Positions 46,077-55,710 of a stretch of DNA of 64,000 bases are shown piece by piece. Source of the DNA: CAMYKD01 sp041617155 (GTDB taxonomy: Bacteria; Pseudomonadota; Alphaproteobacteria; Kiloniellales; JAKSDN01); assembly GCA_041617155.1 (NCBI GenBank), contig JBFJPL010000004.1, positions 17,706-81,705 of the forward strand, in the 5' to 3' direction. The translations under genes were made by a program, and so were the position numbers. The notes beneath the pieces were generated by a model, which was given only the letters and a program-made list of their open reading frames with translations, was not told the DNA's origin and searched no databases. Numbering within the stretch: position 1 is the first letter of the stretch; every line of letters begins with the position of its first letter.

Positions 46077-46463
46077 TCAGTCGGCTTCGAGCAGGCGGTT
46101 CGGCGCCCGCAGGATGACCAGGATCAGGCAGCCTTCGGACGCGCGGGAGAAATGGCGCGAGCCGGCGGCATAGCTGACGAAATCGCCGGGCTTGAATCGG
46201 TGACCATCGCAATCCTCCAGTTCGCCTTCGAGCACCAGGAATTCCTCAACTTCGCTGTGCTCGTGCGGCTGCGAGGCGCTGCCCGGATCGAAGCGCAAAA
46301 GGAAGCACTCCACACCGCCGGCGCCGCCGGCCTGGCCGAGCGGCAGCCACCAGAGGCCCGGTATCACCGTGCCGAAGCGATCGTAGGGCCGGAGCGCGGC
46401 CGTCGCGGTCGCGGTCACCCGGCGCAGGACCGGGTCGAGCAGTGCCGTTGTCCGTTGGTCCAT
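46077..46463 (-). CDS. Cupin domain protein
   Basis: 128 residues. Single cupin barrel: motif 1 ASQPHEHSEVEEFLVLEGE (metal histidines and glutamate) and motif 2 HRFKPGDFVSYAAGSRHFSR. Resembles ChrR-type and small sensor cupins. No partner sigma factor is adjacent. Substrate unknown. Confidence 0.88.
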   Translation of the reverse strand: MDQRTTALLDPVLRRVTATATAALRPYDRFGTVIPGLWWLPLGQAGGAGGVECFLLRFDPGSASQPHEHSEVEEFLVLEGELEDCDGHRFKPGDFVSYAAGSRHFSRASEGCLILVILRAPNRLLEAD

Positions 46464-46510
46464 GGGTCGCCTCCCCTAGGAGTTCGATTCCAACACTTCG
46501 TACACCAGAC

Positions 46511-46587
46511 TGTCATTGCCGGGCCTGACCCGGCAATCCAGGGGCGGCCGGCAACCCTGGATGCTCGGGTCAAGCCCGAGCATGACA
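46511..46587. repeat. Interspersed palindromic repeat (TGTCATTGCCGGG type)
   Basis: Two hairpins, TTGCCGGGCCTGACCCGGCAA and TGCTCGGGTCAAGCCCGAGCA (each one base over or at the edge of a perfect palindrome), are bounded by TGTCAT and ATGACA. The same design is common between genes in alphaproteobacteria. It sits between the cupin gene and MITE B. Confidence 0.8.
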
Positions 46588-46635
46588 AGATAGGTGATGC
46601 CTCGGGTTTGGGACTCATATGTTTGATCTGGTCCC

Positions 46636-46902
46636 TAGTGGTCTAAACCAGACATATGGTACCCCTAGGACGGCCTTCCGAGGTCATCCGGCTAGGCGCG
46701 TGGCGCGGCGTGATGCCGGCGCATCACAAGCGCCGCGAACGACGCCGGGGGCTCGCAAGGCCGCCCGAAGGGTCGCCTTTGCCGTTTCCTCGGGGCGTCA
46801 GACACGCTTGACGATGCGCACGGCATCGCCCGCGCGCGCCTTCCTGCCGAGCAAACGGCAAAGGTGATCCTAGGGGTACCATATGTCTGATTTAGACCAC
46901 TA
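46636..46902. mobile_element. MITE B with different ends but a similar interior
   Basis: Ends GTGGTCTAAACCAGACATAT and ATATGTCTGATTTAGACCAC are inverted repeats extending past GGTACCCCTAGGA, flanked by duplicated TA inside C-TA...TA-G. About 265 bp, no transposase. Interior motifs GATGCCGGCGCATC and CGATGCGCACGGCATCGCCC parallel MITE A. The right TA-G side supplies the TAG stop of the hydrolase gene. Confidence 0.88.
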
Positions 46903-47751
46903 GCTCGCGAGTAACCAGTCGCGCACCAGCGCAACCTGTTGGTCGTCCATCAAGGCCGGTGCGTGGCCACAGCCGGGGATTTCGATCACCTTGGCCTTGG
47001 GGCCGCGCGTCGCCATTTCGGCGGCGGTCTCCGCCAGCAACAGGTCGGACTCGGCACCGCGCAGCACCAACACCGGAATCTCGATGGCATCCCAAACCGC
47101 CCAGAGGTCGACGTCCTCCAGGCTGTCGCCCTTGAAGGGCGCGGCGATGCCCGGGTCGTAGGCGAAGCGATAACCGCCCTCGGCGGCGACCACGCCGTGC
47201 GCGACCAGGTGGCGCCACTGCAGATCGTCGAGCGCGCCGAAGGGTGCATAGACGGTGCGGAAATGCGCCTCGACCGCGTCCAGATCGGCGAACAGCGGGT
47301 CGCGCCCGACATAGTCGCCGATCCGCTCCAGCGCCGCCTTTGGGATGAAGGGGCCGACGTCGTTGATCACCAGGCGCCGGAGCGGCGTATTCGGCTGCGC
47401 CGCCAGCATCATGCCGATCAAGCCGCCCATCGAGGTGCCGATCCAATCGAGCCCGGTTACGTCCAGGCGCGCGATCAAGGCGTTCATGTCGGCCAGATAC
47501 TGTGGATAGCCGTAGCCGGCGGGGTCGGCCAGGCGGCCGCTTTGGCCCCGTCCGACGACATCGGGGCAAACCACCTTGAGCCCTTCTTCGGCGAGCGCGG
47601 TGGCCAGCACGTCGAAGTCGCGGGCGTTGCGCGTCAGGCCGTGCACGCAGACCACCACGCGTTCGCCCGAGGGCGCGCCCCACTCGCCATAGGCCAGACG
47701 GTGGAAACCGCCGGCCGAAAGCCCGAGATAGCTGCCGCCGCGCCGGTTCAT
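46900..47751 (-). CDS. Alpha/beta hydrolase
   Basis: 283 residues. HGLTRNARDFDVLATAL, VVGRGQSGRLADPAGYGYPQ, nucleophile GTSMGGLIGMMLA, acid LVLRGAESDLL, histidine PGCGHAPALMDD: a full catalytic triad. It follows the ornithine decarboxylase gene by 4 bp. Its TAG stop (46902-46900) is the CTAG target of MITE B. Substrate unknown. Confidence 0.9.
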   Translation of the reverse strand: MNRRGGSYLGLSAGGFHRLAYGEWGAPSGERVVVCVHGLTRNARDFDVLATALAEEGLKVVCPDVVGRGQSGRLADPAGYGYPQYLADMNALIARLDVTGLDWIGTSMGGLIGMMLAAQPNTPLRRLVINDVGPFIPKAALERIGDYVGRDPLFADLDAVEAHFRTVYAPFGALDDLQWRHLVAHGVVAAEGGYRFAYDPGIAAPFKGDSLEDVDLWAVWDAIEIPVLVLRGAESDLLLAETAAEMATRGPKAKVIEIPGCGHAPALMDDQQVALVRDWLLAS

Positions 47752-47755
47752 CGAG

Positions 47756-48931
47756 TTACTCGGCCGCCGCTGCGGTCGGAACCACGGTCGGCGGCGCGTC
47801 GTTCACCTCGACGAATGTCTCCGGGTAGAAGCCGTTGAACCTGGTCGAGAGCGCGTTGGAATAGGCTCCGACTTGGTCGATTTCGATCCAATCGCCCTCG
47901 CGCGCGTCGGCCGGCAGCGTGAAGCGGCCCGGCAGCACGTCGAGCGAATCGCAGGTCGGCCCGTTGAGCGTGAAGGTCGCGGTCTCCTCGGCCGCCGTCT
48001 CGCCGAGCCGGATCAGGCGGGCGGGAAGCTCGATACCGACCTGGGTCATCTCGGACAGGCTGCCGTAGATGCCGTCGTTGATGTAAAGCTGCTCACCCTT
48101 GCGAAGCTGAACCTGGGTCAGCAGCGAACAACCCGGGGCGACCATCGCCCGGCCCGGCTCCGACATGATTTCGACCGAGGGCTTCAACTTGATGTCCTTC
48201 AGGCCGGCGCGGATCTCGGCCATGTAGTCCCTCAGCGGCGGGATGCTCATGTTGAGGTATTCGTTGGGAAAGCCGCCGCCGACATCGACACAGTCGACGT
48301 CGACGCCGGCCGCCTTGATGGTGTCGCCGACCAGGTTGAGCGCGGTGCGATAAGCCTTCGGATCGCCGCACTGGGAGCCGACGTGAAAGGCCAGGCCGGT
48401 CCGGCAGCCCTGCTCGGTCGCTGCGCGCAACAGCTCGGCCGCGGCCGGAAGGGGCGCGCCGAACTTGGCCGCCAAATGGTAGAGCGTGCCTTCGGCCCGC
48501 GGGGTTGCGATGCGGACCACGATGATCACGCCCTTGCCGCCGGTTTCCTCCATGACCTTGACCAGCTCGTTCTGGTGATCGATCACGAAGTGGCGGATGC
48601 CATAGACGGTATAGGCGCTCTTGATCACCGCCCGGGTCTTGACCGGGTGCATGAAATAGGCGTGGGCATCCTCATAGGACTCGCAGATCTGCGCGATCTC
48701 GGGCAGCGAGGCGGTATCGAAGTGGCGCACACCGGCGCGGTACAGGGCGTTCAGCACCAGGGGATGGGGATTGCACTTGACGGCGTAGAGCACGGTGCCG
48801 GGAAACTGCTTGATAAAGCGTCGGGCGGTTGCCTCCAGCACCGCCGGCCGGACGCAATAGACCGGATAGCTCGGCTTCAGCGCCCGGACGACCGAGGCCG
48901 CGTCGGGGAACTTGCCTTTACCGTCCTTCAC
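47756..48931 (-). CDS. Ornithine/lysine-type decarboxylase, PLP fold III
   Basis: 391 residues, the eukaryotic-like ornithine decarboxylase family that makes putrescine (some members also use lysine). PLP Lys52 in VLYAVKCNPHPL, glycine loop VDVGGGFPNEYLNMSIPP, C-terminal catalytic cysteine in LNGPTCDSLDVL. GTG start at 48931 with AAAGGAAAA upstream. Substrate preference between ornithine and lysine is not clear from sequence. Confidence 0.9.
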   Translation of the reverse strand: MKDGKGKFPDAASVVRALKPSYPVYCVRPAVLEATARRFIKQFPGTVLYAVKCNPHPLVLNALYRAGVRHFDTASLPEIAQICESYEDAHAYFMHPVKTRAVIKSAYTVYGIRHFVIDHQNELVKVMEETGGKGVIIVVRIATPRAEGTLYHLAAKFGAPLPAAAELLRAATEQGCRTGLAFHVGSQCGDPKAYRTALNLVGDTIKAAGVDVDCVDVGGGFPNEYLNMSIPPLRDYMAEIRAGLKDIKLKPSVEIMSEPGRAMVAPGCSLLTQVQLRKGEQLYINDGIYGSLSEMTQVGIELPARLIRLGETAAEETATFTLNGPTCDSLDVLPGRFTLPADAREGDWIEIDQVGAYSNALSTRFNGFYPETFVEVNDAPPTVVPTAAAAE

Positions 48932-49044
48932 CTGATTTTCCTTTGCTGGAACAGCCGCCCGCCCAAGACCTGTTTCTAGAGGAGCGGAAGCGCACTGAAA
49001 AGCACCAAGCGTGCCCGGCCTCGACGTGATGGTGAGCAGCCATG

Positions 49045-50481
49045 CTAGCGCCCCGCCCGCCGCTCGACCTGGCGGACCAGGGCTTTGACGTCGGCGCCCA
49101 TGGTGATGCGGCCGTCGCGCACGTGGGCTTCGTGATTCTTTTCGATATCGCCCAGGATGTAGCGGTAGTTGACCATGATGCCGGCCGACTGGCCGAGACC
49201 CTTGGCCGAGCTGTCGGCCAGCCAGTTGATCCGCTCCAGCCGCGCGCCGTTGCGCAGGTGGAACCGTGCCACCGGATCGATCGGCGCCGCCTTGTCGTCG
49301 GTCTGCGTCAGGTAGGCGGCGGCGAGCCGCATGAGGGGTGCTTGCAGGGCCGCCGTCACGGTCTTGTCCTGGTGCCAGTCCGGCCGGTCAAGCAACACCA
49401 AGAGCGCGGCCTGGAGGTCGTCTCCGCCGCCGAGCTTCAGGATCGCGCGCGCCTCCTCGCCGGCCAGCAACCGGGCGACCGCGTTGCCGGACTTCTGCTC
49501 GAGCCAGCGCCTCAATCCGGGTAGCGGGGACAAGGTGGCGAAGTTCTTGAGCTGCGGCAGCTCGCGGCTGAGCCGCTCGACCACCCGCTTGATCAGGTAG
49601 TCGCCGAAGGAAATGCCCGAAAGGCCGCGCTGGGTGTTGGAGATCGAATAGAAGACGGCGGTTTCGACCCCGTCCGCGTCGACCGGCGGCACGGTTTCGT
49701 CGAGCAGCGCCTGGATGTTGTCGGCCATGCCGCGCACCAGTGCCACCTCGACGAAGGCCAGCGGCTCGTCCGGCATGCGTGGATGGAACAGGGCATAGAG
49801 CCGGCGGTCGGTCTCCAGCCGATTGCGCAGGTCGTCCCAGGAGCGGATTTCGTGCACCGCCTCGTAGGCGATCAGCTTCTCCAGGAGCGAGGCCGGCGAA
49901 TCCCAGGTGATCGGTCGCAGGTCGAGGAAGCCGACGTCGAACCACGATTCGAGCAGCTCGCGCAGGTCCCGTTCCAGGCCGCGAAGGTGCGGGTCCTCGG
50001 CGGTCAGGTTCAGCAGGTCGCGGCGCAGGTCGGCCAGAAACTTGACCCCCTCGGGCAGCACGTTGAACTGGGTCAGCAGCTTGACCCGCGACGGCACCAG
50101 CGTTCGGCGTAATTCCTTCTCGGCGGCCAGCTTGAGATCGATCTCGCCGGCCTCGCTGTAGGCCTGCATGGCGCTCTCCACCGCCGCTTCGTCGACCGCG
50201 AATCGCTGGGCCAGCACCTCCAGGAACTGCCGCCGGCCGGGCCCGTCCAGTTCCAGATAGGTCTTGCCCAGTTCGGCTGCGCGCATGCGCGCCGACACCT
50301 CGCCGCCGCGCGCTTCCAGGCACTCGGCCATGAGCTTTTCCAGCGCCCGGGCGTCGTGCGCGGCCGTGGCCACACCGTTCAAGCCGACACTGCGCGCCGC
50401 CCCGGCGGCGATATCGCGCCAGGCGCCGGCCAGGTTGGCCAGCGTACGCTCGAAAAAGGTCTCTTCCTGGGCTTCGGTCAT
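49045..50481 (-). CDS. Malonyl-CoA decarboxylase
   Basis: 478 residues, the length of the MLYCD family. Converts malonyl-CoA to acetyl-CoA and CO2. Conserved RPITWDSPASLLEKLIAYEA, FHPRMPDEPLAFVEVAL, and FYSISNTQRGLSGISFGDYL with the catalytic region. It overlaps the upstream LysR-type gene by 4 bp (ATGA), so that regulator probably controls it or is co-expressed. Confidence 0.94.
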   Translation of the reverse strand: MTEAQEETFFERTLANLAGAWRDIAAGAARSVGLNGVATAAHDARALEKLMAECLEARGGEVSARMRAAELGKTYLELDGPGRRQFLEVLAQRFAVDEAAVESAMQAYSEAGEIDLKLAAEKELRRTLVPSRVKLLTQFNVLPEGVKFLADLRRDLLNLTAEDPHLRGLERDLRELLESWFDVGFLDLRPITWDSPASLLEKLIAYEAVHEIRSWDDLRNRLETDRRLYALFHPRMPDEPLAFVEVALVRGMADNIQALLDETVPPVDADGVETAVFYSISNTQRGLSGISFGDYLIKRVVERLSRELPQLKNFATLSPLPGLRRWLEQKSGNAVARLLAGEEARAILKLGGGDDLQAALLVLLDRPDWHQDKTVTAALQAPLMRLAAAYLTQTDDKAAPIDPVARFHLRNGARLERINWLADSSAKGLGQSAGIMVNYRYILGDIEKNHEAHVRDGRITMGADVKALVRQVERRAGR

Positions 50482-51362
50482 GCCTGGCTCGCCCGCTCGA
50501 TCGCCGCATCGCCCGCTTGGGCAGCAATGTGACGCAAGCCCCTTAGGGCTTGGTTAAGCAACTCCTCGTCGTTCGGGTCGGCGCTATAGACCATATAGGC
50601 GGGCCGCTCGAAAACCGGGGCCCTGGCAACCCGGAACAAACGCTTCTCCTTGAGCAGCGGCCGCACCGTGCGCAGCGGCAGGTAGCCCGAGCCGCCGTGC
50701 GCCAGGATATGCTGCAAGCCCATGGCGCCCAGCCCGACCGAAACGGCGGGTGTCTCCATTTCCGGAAAGGCCTGGCGGTGTTCGGTGCGGAAATCCTCGC
50801 CCCAGTCGATGAAGACGTAGTCGGCGCGCCAGTTGCCGGTCGCTTGCCTGGGCGCGGTCGAGACCAGGACCAGTTTCTCGACCAGCAGCTTTTCGCTCAC
50901 CAGACCCGGCGTGTGGCGCGGCAGATACATCACGCCGATATCGATCAAGCCGTCGGATAAGCGCTGCATCTGGCTTGGCGAATAGTCGGCCTCCAGGCGC
51001 AGGGCGACATCCGGCAAGGTCTCGCGCATCCAGGCGATCCAGCGGATCACCAGCCGCTCCCACAGGCTGACCTGGGTACCCAGTCCGATCGTACTGCGGA
51101 AGCCGTCGGGCAACGCGGTTTCCTGGCGCCCCTGCTCCCAGGACCGCACCGTGGCCACGGCATAACGGTGGAACCGCCGCCCCGCGTTGGTCAACGCGAC
51201 ACCGCCGCGGCCCCGGGTGAAGAGCGGCTGCCCGAGCCGCGCCTCGAGCGCCTGGACCCGTGCGGTCACGGTCGATTGCGTGACATTGAGACGTTCGCCG
51301 GCACGGTGGAAATTGCCGGTCGCCGCGACCTCCAGGAAGCTGCGGATATGGTCGATATTCAT
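50478..51362 (-). CDS. LysR-type transcriptional regulator
   Basis: 294 residues. N-terminal helix-turn-helix HIRSFLEVAATGNFHRAGER followed by LNVTQSTVTARVQALEARLG and QPLFTRGRGGVALTNAG; the rest is a periplasmic-binding-like effector domain. Upstream of and overlapping the malonyl-CoA decarboxylase gene; divergent from an MFS gene. The 205 bp between probably hold the operators. Confidence 0.93.
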   Translation of the reverse strand: MNIDHIRSFLEVAATGNFHRAGERLNVTQSTVTARVQALEARLGQPLFTRGRGGVALTNAGRRFHRYAVATVRSWEQGRQETALPDGFRSTIGLGTQVSLWERLVIRWIAWMRETLPDVALRLEADYSPSQMQRLSDGLIDIGVMYLPRHTPGLVSEKLLVEKLVLVSTAPRQATGNWRADYVFIDWGEDFRTEHRQAFPEMETPAVSVGLGAMGLQHILAHGGSGYLPLRTVRPLLKEKRLFRVARAPVFERPAYMVYSADPNDEELLNQALRGLRHIAAQAGDAAIERASQA

Positions 51363-51567
51363 CGTCTGATCGCCCTCTCGCCGGTTCTCCGATCGATCGA
51401 AAAATCCGATCGTATTGCTTTAGAAAATTTGTTTCCCAATCGCAAGCGGAAGCACCAGATTGACACCTGGGGCTCAGTCAGTCCTGCTTCAAACGGTTGC
51501 CATGGCATATGGAGATCCTGGCGAGGTCGCCGGGACACGATTCACACCAGGCGGCGCCGGCAGACCG

Positions 51568-52845
51568 ATGCTGACCGTTCTGGCAACGACCTGGGCGCTG
51601 TTCTTCGCGATGGCGCTGGTGATGCTGGGCAACGGTCTGCAGGGCACACTCCTGGGCCTGCGGGCGACGATCGAAGGCTTTCCCACGGCGGTTACCGGCA
51701 TCGTGATGTCGGGCTATTTCGCGGGCTTCGCCACCGGATCCTACCTCACGCCCAAGCTGGTCGCCCGGGTTGGCCATATCCGGGTCTTTGCCGCCCTGGC
51801 ATCGCTCGCCTCGATCGTCGCGCTGCTCCATGTCATTCTGGTGACGCCGGCGAGCTGGACCGCCATGCGTCTTGCCACCGGGTTCTGCTACGCTGGCATC
51901 TACGTGGTCGCCGAGAGCTGGCTGAATGACCGGGTCAGCAACGACCTGCGCGGTCAACTGCTGTCGGTCTACCTGATCGTCGGCCTGGCCGGGATGGCGT
52001 GCGGGCCGCTGCTGCTCAACCTGGCCGATCCGGGCAGCTTCGAGCTCTTTTTGCTGGTCTCCGTGCTGGTCTCGTTCGCCCTGATACCGATCCTGCTGAC
52101 CGCCAACCCGGCCCCGGCCTTCGAAACCGCGACCAGCATCAGCGTGCGCCAGCTCTACCGTCTTTCGCCGCTGGGTGTCACCGGCGCCATGGTGACCGGC
52201 CTGTCCAACGGCACCGTGGTCGGCATGGGCGCGGTCTATGCCGAGCGGGCCGGTTTGTCCCTGGCCGAGATATCCTTCTTCATGAGTGCGTTGATGGTCG
52301 GCGGCGTCGCACTGCAATGGCCGATCGGGCGCCTGTCCGATCGCTTCGACCGCCGCATCATCCTGACCGCCGTCACCCTGCTGGCGGCGCTGGTGGCGCT
52401 CGCCGCGACCGCCATCGCCGGCCGTTCGTTGTTGGGCCTTCTGTTGTTGATCGGCCTGTTCGGCGGCCTGTCGTTTCCCATGTACTCACTCAGCCTGGCG
52501 CACACCAACGACCGCCTCGAACCCAGCCAGATGGTCGGCGCCAGCAGCGGCTTGGTGCTCCTGACCGGGGCAGGCGCGACCCTGGGGCCGGTTTCCGCGG
52601 CGGTGGCCATGACCTCGCTCGGCAACACCGGTTTCTTCTGGTTCCTGGCCGCCGTGCACGCCGCCCTGGGCGGCTTCGCCCTGTTCCGCATGTCCCGGCG
52701 CGCCGCCGGTCCCCTCGAACACCGGGCGCCCCATGTGACCGTGGCAAGCCCCTCGCCGGTCGCCATGGCGATCGCCCAGGAGTCCGCCCTCGAAGGCATG
52801 GCGGAGGAGCCCGGCCGGCCGGGCTCGCCCAAAGGTCTTGGATAA
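51568..52845 (+). CDS. MFS transporter, YcaD-like
   Basis: 425 residues, 12 membrane segments. N-terminal WALFFAMALVMLGNGLQGTL, loop motif GSYLTPKLVARVGHIRVFA, GRLSDRFDRRIILTAVTLLA: the YcaD subgroup of major facilitators. ATG 51568 directly precedes the first helix; the in-frame ATG 51502 is possible. Divergent from the LysR-type gene. Substrate unknown. Confidence 0.87.
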   Translation: MLTVLATTWALFFAMALVMLGNGLQGTLLGLRATIEGFPTAVTGIVMSGYFAGFATGSYLTPKLVARVGHIRVFAALASLASIVALLHVILVTPASWTAMRLATGFCYAGIYVVAESWLNDRVSNDLRGQLLSVYLIVGLAGMACGPLLLNLADPGSFELFLLVSVLVSFALIPILLTANPAPAFETATSISVRQLYRLSPLGVTGAMVTGLSNGTVVGMGAVYAERAGLSLAEISFFMSALMVGGVALQWPIGRLSDRFDRRIILTAVTLLAALVALAATAIAGRSLLGLLLLIGLFGGLSFPMYSLSLAHTNDRLEPSQMVGASSGLVLLTGAGATLGPVSAAVAMTSLGNTGFFWFLAAVHAALGGFALFRMSRRAAGPLEHRAPHVTVASPSPVAMAIAQESALEGMAEEPGRPGSPKGLG

Positions 52846-53015
52846 AGCGGTCGCTTGCGCTTAGTTGGGGGCATCGGGAAGGGTGCTGACCGACCGGCGC
52901 CGCGCGCTACAAGGACGCCTTAGAGCCGGCGCCCTAACCACAGCCACCTGTTGTGAAAGCAAGGGCGGCGGCCAATGATGGGGACCGCAACCGCCTTGGA
53001 GTCGCCGCCGTGCCG

Positions 53016-55670
53016 ATGACAAAGCCGCTGCGCATCGCCGCCTGGACCTTCGGCGCGCTGCTGCTATCCGTTTTGCTGGCCGGCGCCGGCGGCTTCCTTT
53101 GGCTGCGTGCTTCGCTGCCCGACCTGGAGGGCAATCATGACATCGCCGGGCTGTCCGCGCCCGTCGAGCTGCTGCGCGACGGCGACGGGCTGGTCACGAT
53201 CCGTGCCGGGAACGAACCGGATGCCGCCCGGGCGCTCGGCTACGTCCACGCCCAGGACCGCCTGTGGCAGATGGATTTCATGCGCCGCACCGGCGCCGGG
53301 CGCCTGTCGGAGGTGATCGGACCGGAAACGCTGGAGCTCGACCGCCTGCTGCGCGGGCTCGGCCTTTACCGGACCGCCGAAGCCAACTTGGAACGGCTCA
53401 GCCCGGAAGCCAGGGCGCTTTTCGAAGCCTACAGCGAAGGGGTGAACGCTTTCATCGCCGAGCCGGGCGGGCCCTGGCCACCGGAGTTCCATCTGCTGCG
53501 CAGCGAGCCCGAGCCCTGGCGGCCGGCCGACAGCCTGGTCTGGGGCCGCTTGATGGCCCTGCAGCTTTCCAACAACTGGTCCGACGAGATCCGCCGCCTG
53601 CGCCTGGCCGAACGTCTCACGCCGGAACAGATCGACTTCCTCTGGCCGGCCTATCCCGACGATGCGCCGGTGACCTTGGGCGCGCTGGGGCCGGCGCCGC
53701 CCAGTTCAGCCGCCGGACGAGCTTTCTTCTCCCCTTCTGCACCCATGCCAAGAGGACTTCCACATCTTGAAATTCAGACGAATCGGTCGGCAGCGGCGCC
53801 TTTCGCCCTCTCCCTTTGGAAGAGGGCGAGTCCCGCGGCAATGCCGTGGGAGGGTGAGGGCGCGTTGGTTAGGGCGGGACGCGACAGGCAAGGCACCGCT
53901 TTGCTGCCCCGCACAAGCCAACAACCCGCCCTCACCCTGTCCCTTTCCCAGAGGGCGAGGGAACCAGAGGGAACGGCCGTTGCGACCGGCGACCCGGCGG
54001 ATATCCTGCCCTGGACTTGGGCGCCGAAGGATGCGTCCAACCTTTGGATTCTGGCGGGCCAGCGGACCGAAAGCGGCAAGCCGATTCTGGCCAACGACCC
54101 GCACCTGGGCCTCGAGGCGCCGGGGTTCTGGTACCTGGTGCGGATCGAGACGCCGGGGCTGACCCTGGCCGGCGCCACCACGCCCGGCATGCCGCTGATG
54201 GTGCTGGGCCACAACGGGCACATCGCCTGGGGCTTCAGCACGACCCACGGCGACACCCAGGATCTCTTCATCGAGCGCCTGAGCGACGGCAAGCCCGGGC
54301 ACTACGACACGCCCGACGGGCCAAGGCCTTTCATCACCCGGCAGGAAACCATCGAGATTCGCGGCCAAGCGCCCCACCGCCTGATCCTGCGCGAGACACG
54401 GCACGGGCCGGTGCTGTCCGACCTCCGGCCGTCATACGCCGAAACCCTGCCGGACCGTCACGTCCTGGCGCTGGCCTGGCCGGCATTGCGGGCCGACGAC
54501 CGCTCGGCCGAGGCGCTCTACCGCCTGAACCGGGCGCGCGACTGGCCGGGATTCCTGGCCGCCATGAAGGACTTTCACAGCCCGCTGCAGAACGTCGGCT
54601 ATGCCGACACCAGCGGCACCATCGGGTTTCTGGCCGCCGGACGCGTACCGCTCAGGACAAACGGCGATGGGCGCGCGCCGCTGCCGGGCTGGACCGGCGC
54701 GGGCGACTGGCGCGGGTTCGTTCCCTTCGCCGAATTGCCGCAGGCCAAGAACCCGCCCGACGGCCGTTTGGTCAACGCCAACAACCGCATTGTCGGACCC
54801 GGCTATCCGTACCTGATCACCGCGGACTGGCCGGACCCGCACCGGGCCCGGCGCATCGCGCAGCTGTTGGACCGCGAAGCCCCGGCGACGGTCGACGGCA
54901 GCCGGGCCATCCAGCAGGATATCGTCTCCCTGGGGGCCGCACGGCTGCTGCCGCTTCTGCTCGACCGGATGGCCGCGCCGCCCGACGACCGCGCCGCCTT
55001 GGCCCTCGACCTGCTGCGCGACTGGGACCTAAGCATGTCGCGGGCACGGCCGGAGCCGCTGATCTTCACCGCCTGGATGGCGGCGCTGACCGATCGGCTG
55101 CTGGCCGATGAGCTCGGCCCCTCGGACGGCGGCTTCCGGCGCACCGAGGCCGACCTGCTGGCGGATATCCTGACCACGGGGCAGGCCTGGTGCGACGACC
55201 TGGCGACGCCTGAGCGCGAAGACTGCGCCACCCAGGTCGCCGCCGCGCTGGCCGCCGCGCTCGACTCGCTGGAACAGCGCTTCGGCAGCCAGATGGGCAA
55301 ATGGCGCTGGGGCGCGGCGCATATGGCGCGATTTCCCAACCCGATCCTGCGGCACGTGCCGATCCTGGGCGATTGGCTCGGCTTCGCGGTCGAGGCCGAC
55401 GGCGACTTCTACACGATCAACCGCGGCGGCGCGCGCCTCGGCGGGTCGGCGGAAACCCGGTTCGAAGACGTGCACGGCCCCGGCTTCCGCGCGGTCTACG
55501 ACCTGGCCGATCTGGACAACTCGCGCTTCATGATCGCGACTGGGCAGTCGGGCAATCCGCTGTCGCCGCTCTACGGCAATCTGGCCGAGCGCTGGCGCGA
55601 CGGCGTTTACCTAAAACTGGTCGGCGACGGGAAAGCGGCAAAACACCGCCTGACGCTGAATCCGCGATAG
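53016..55670 (+). CDS. Penicillin-acylase-family N-terminal nucleophile hydrolase with in-frame repeat insertion
   Basis: 884 residues; family members usually have ~780-830. Signal-anchor helix near 10-30, alpha-subunit part (ALGYVHAQDRLWQMDFMRRT), spacer, then beta subunit beginning at nucleophile Ser341 in KDASNLWILAGQRTESGKP. Further motifs: LANDPHLGLEAPGFWYLV, VNANNRIV and SRFMIATGQSGNPLSP. Probably exported and self-cleaving. Residues ~235-325 are encoded by a REP repeat pair and flanks that replace the normal short linker without breaking the frame. Substrate could be acyl-homoserine lactones or beta-lactams; not decidable here. Confidence 0.9.
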   Translation: MTKPLRIAAWTFGALLLSVLLAGAGGFLWLRASLPDLEGNHDIAGLSAPVELLRDGDGLVTIRAGNEPDAARALGYVHAQDRLWQMDFMRRTGAGRLSEVIGPETLELDRLLRGLGLYRTAEANLERLSPEARALFEAYSEGVNAFIAEPGGPWPPEFHLLRSEPEPWRPADSLVWGRLMALQLSNNWSDEIRRLRLAERLTPEQIDFLWPAYPDDAPVTLGALGPAPPSSAAGRAFFSPSAPMPRGLPHLEIQTNRSAAAPFALSLWKRASPAAMPWEGEGALVRAGRDRQGTALLPRTSQQPALTLSLSQRAREPEGTAVATGDPADILPWTWAPKDASNLWILAGQRTESGKPILANDPHLGLEAPGFWYLVRIETPGLTLAGATTPGMPLMVLGHNGHIAWGFSTTHGDTQDLFIERLSDGKPGHYDTPDGPRPFITRQETIEIRGQAPHRLILRETRHGPVLSDLRPSYAETLPDRHVLALAWPALRADDRSAEALYRLNRARDWPGFLAAMKDFHSPLQNVGYADTSGTIGFLAAGRVPLRTNGDGRAPLPGWTGAGDWRGFVPFAELPQAKNPPDGRLVNANNRIVGPGYPYLITADWPDPHRARRIAQLLDREAPATVDGSRAIQQDIVSLGAARLLPLLLDRMAAPPDDRAALALDLLRDWDLSMSRARPEPLIFTAWMAALTDRLLADELGPSDGGFRRTEADLLADILTTGQAWCDDLATPEREDCATQVAAALAAALDSLEQRFGSQMGKWRWGAAHMARFPNPILRHVPILGDWLGFAVEADGDFYTINRGGARLGGSAETRFEDVHGPGFRAVYDLADLDNSRFMIATGQSGNPLSPLYGNLAERWRDGVYLKLVGDGKAAKHRLTLNPR
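53804..53964. repeat. REP-type inverted repeat pair inside the acylase gene
   Basis: CGCCCTCTCCCTTTGGAAGA through GGGTGAGGGCGCGTTGGTT, then the inverse AACAACCCGCCCTCACCC through TTTCCCAGAGGGCGAGG. Same class as the pair at 17113-17279. Translated in the gene frame it reads PALTLSLSQRAREPEG, the usual accidental product of such repeats. Confidence 0.85.
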
Positions 55671-55710
55671 ACTGCATGAAACCCCGAGAGGCAAGCAGAG
55701 GAGCCGGGCC

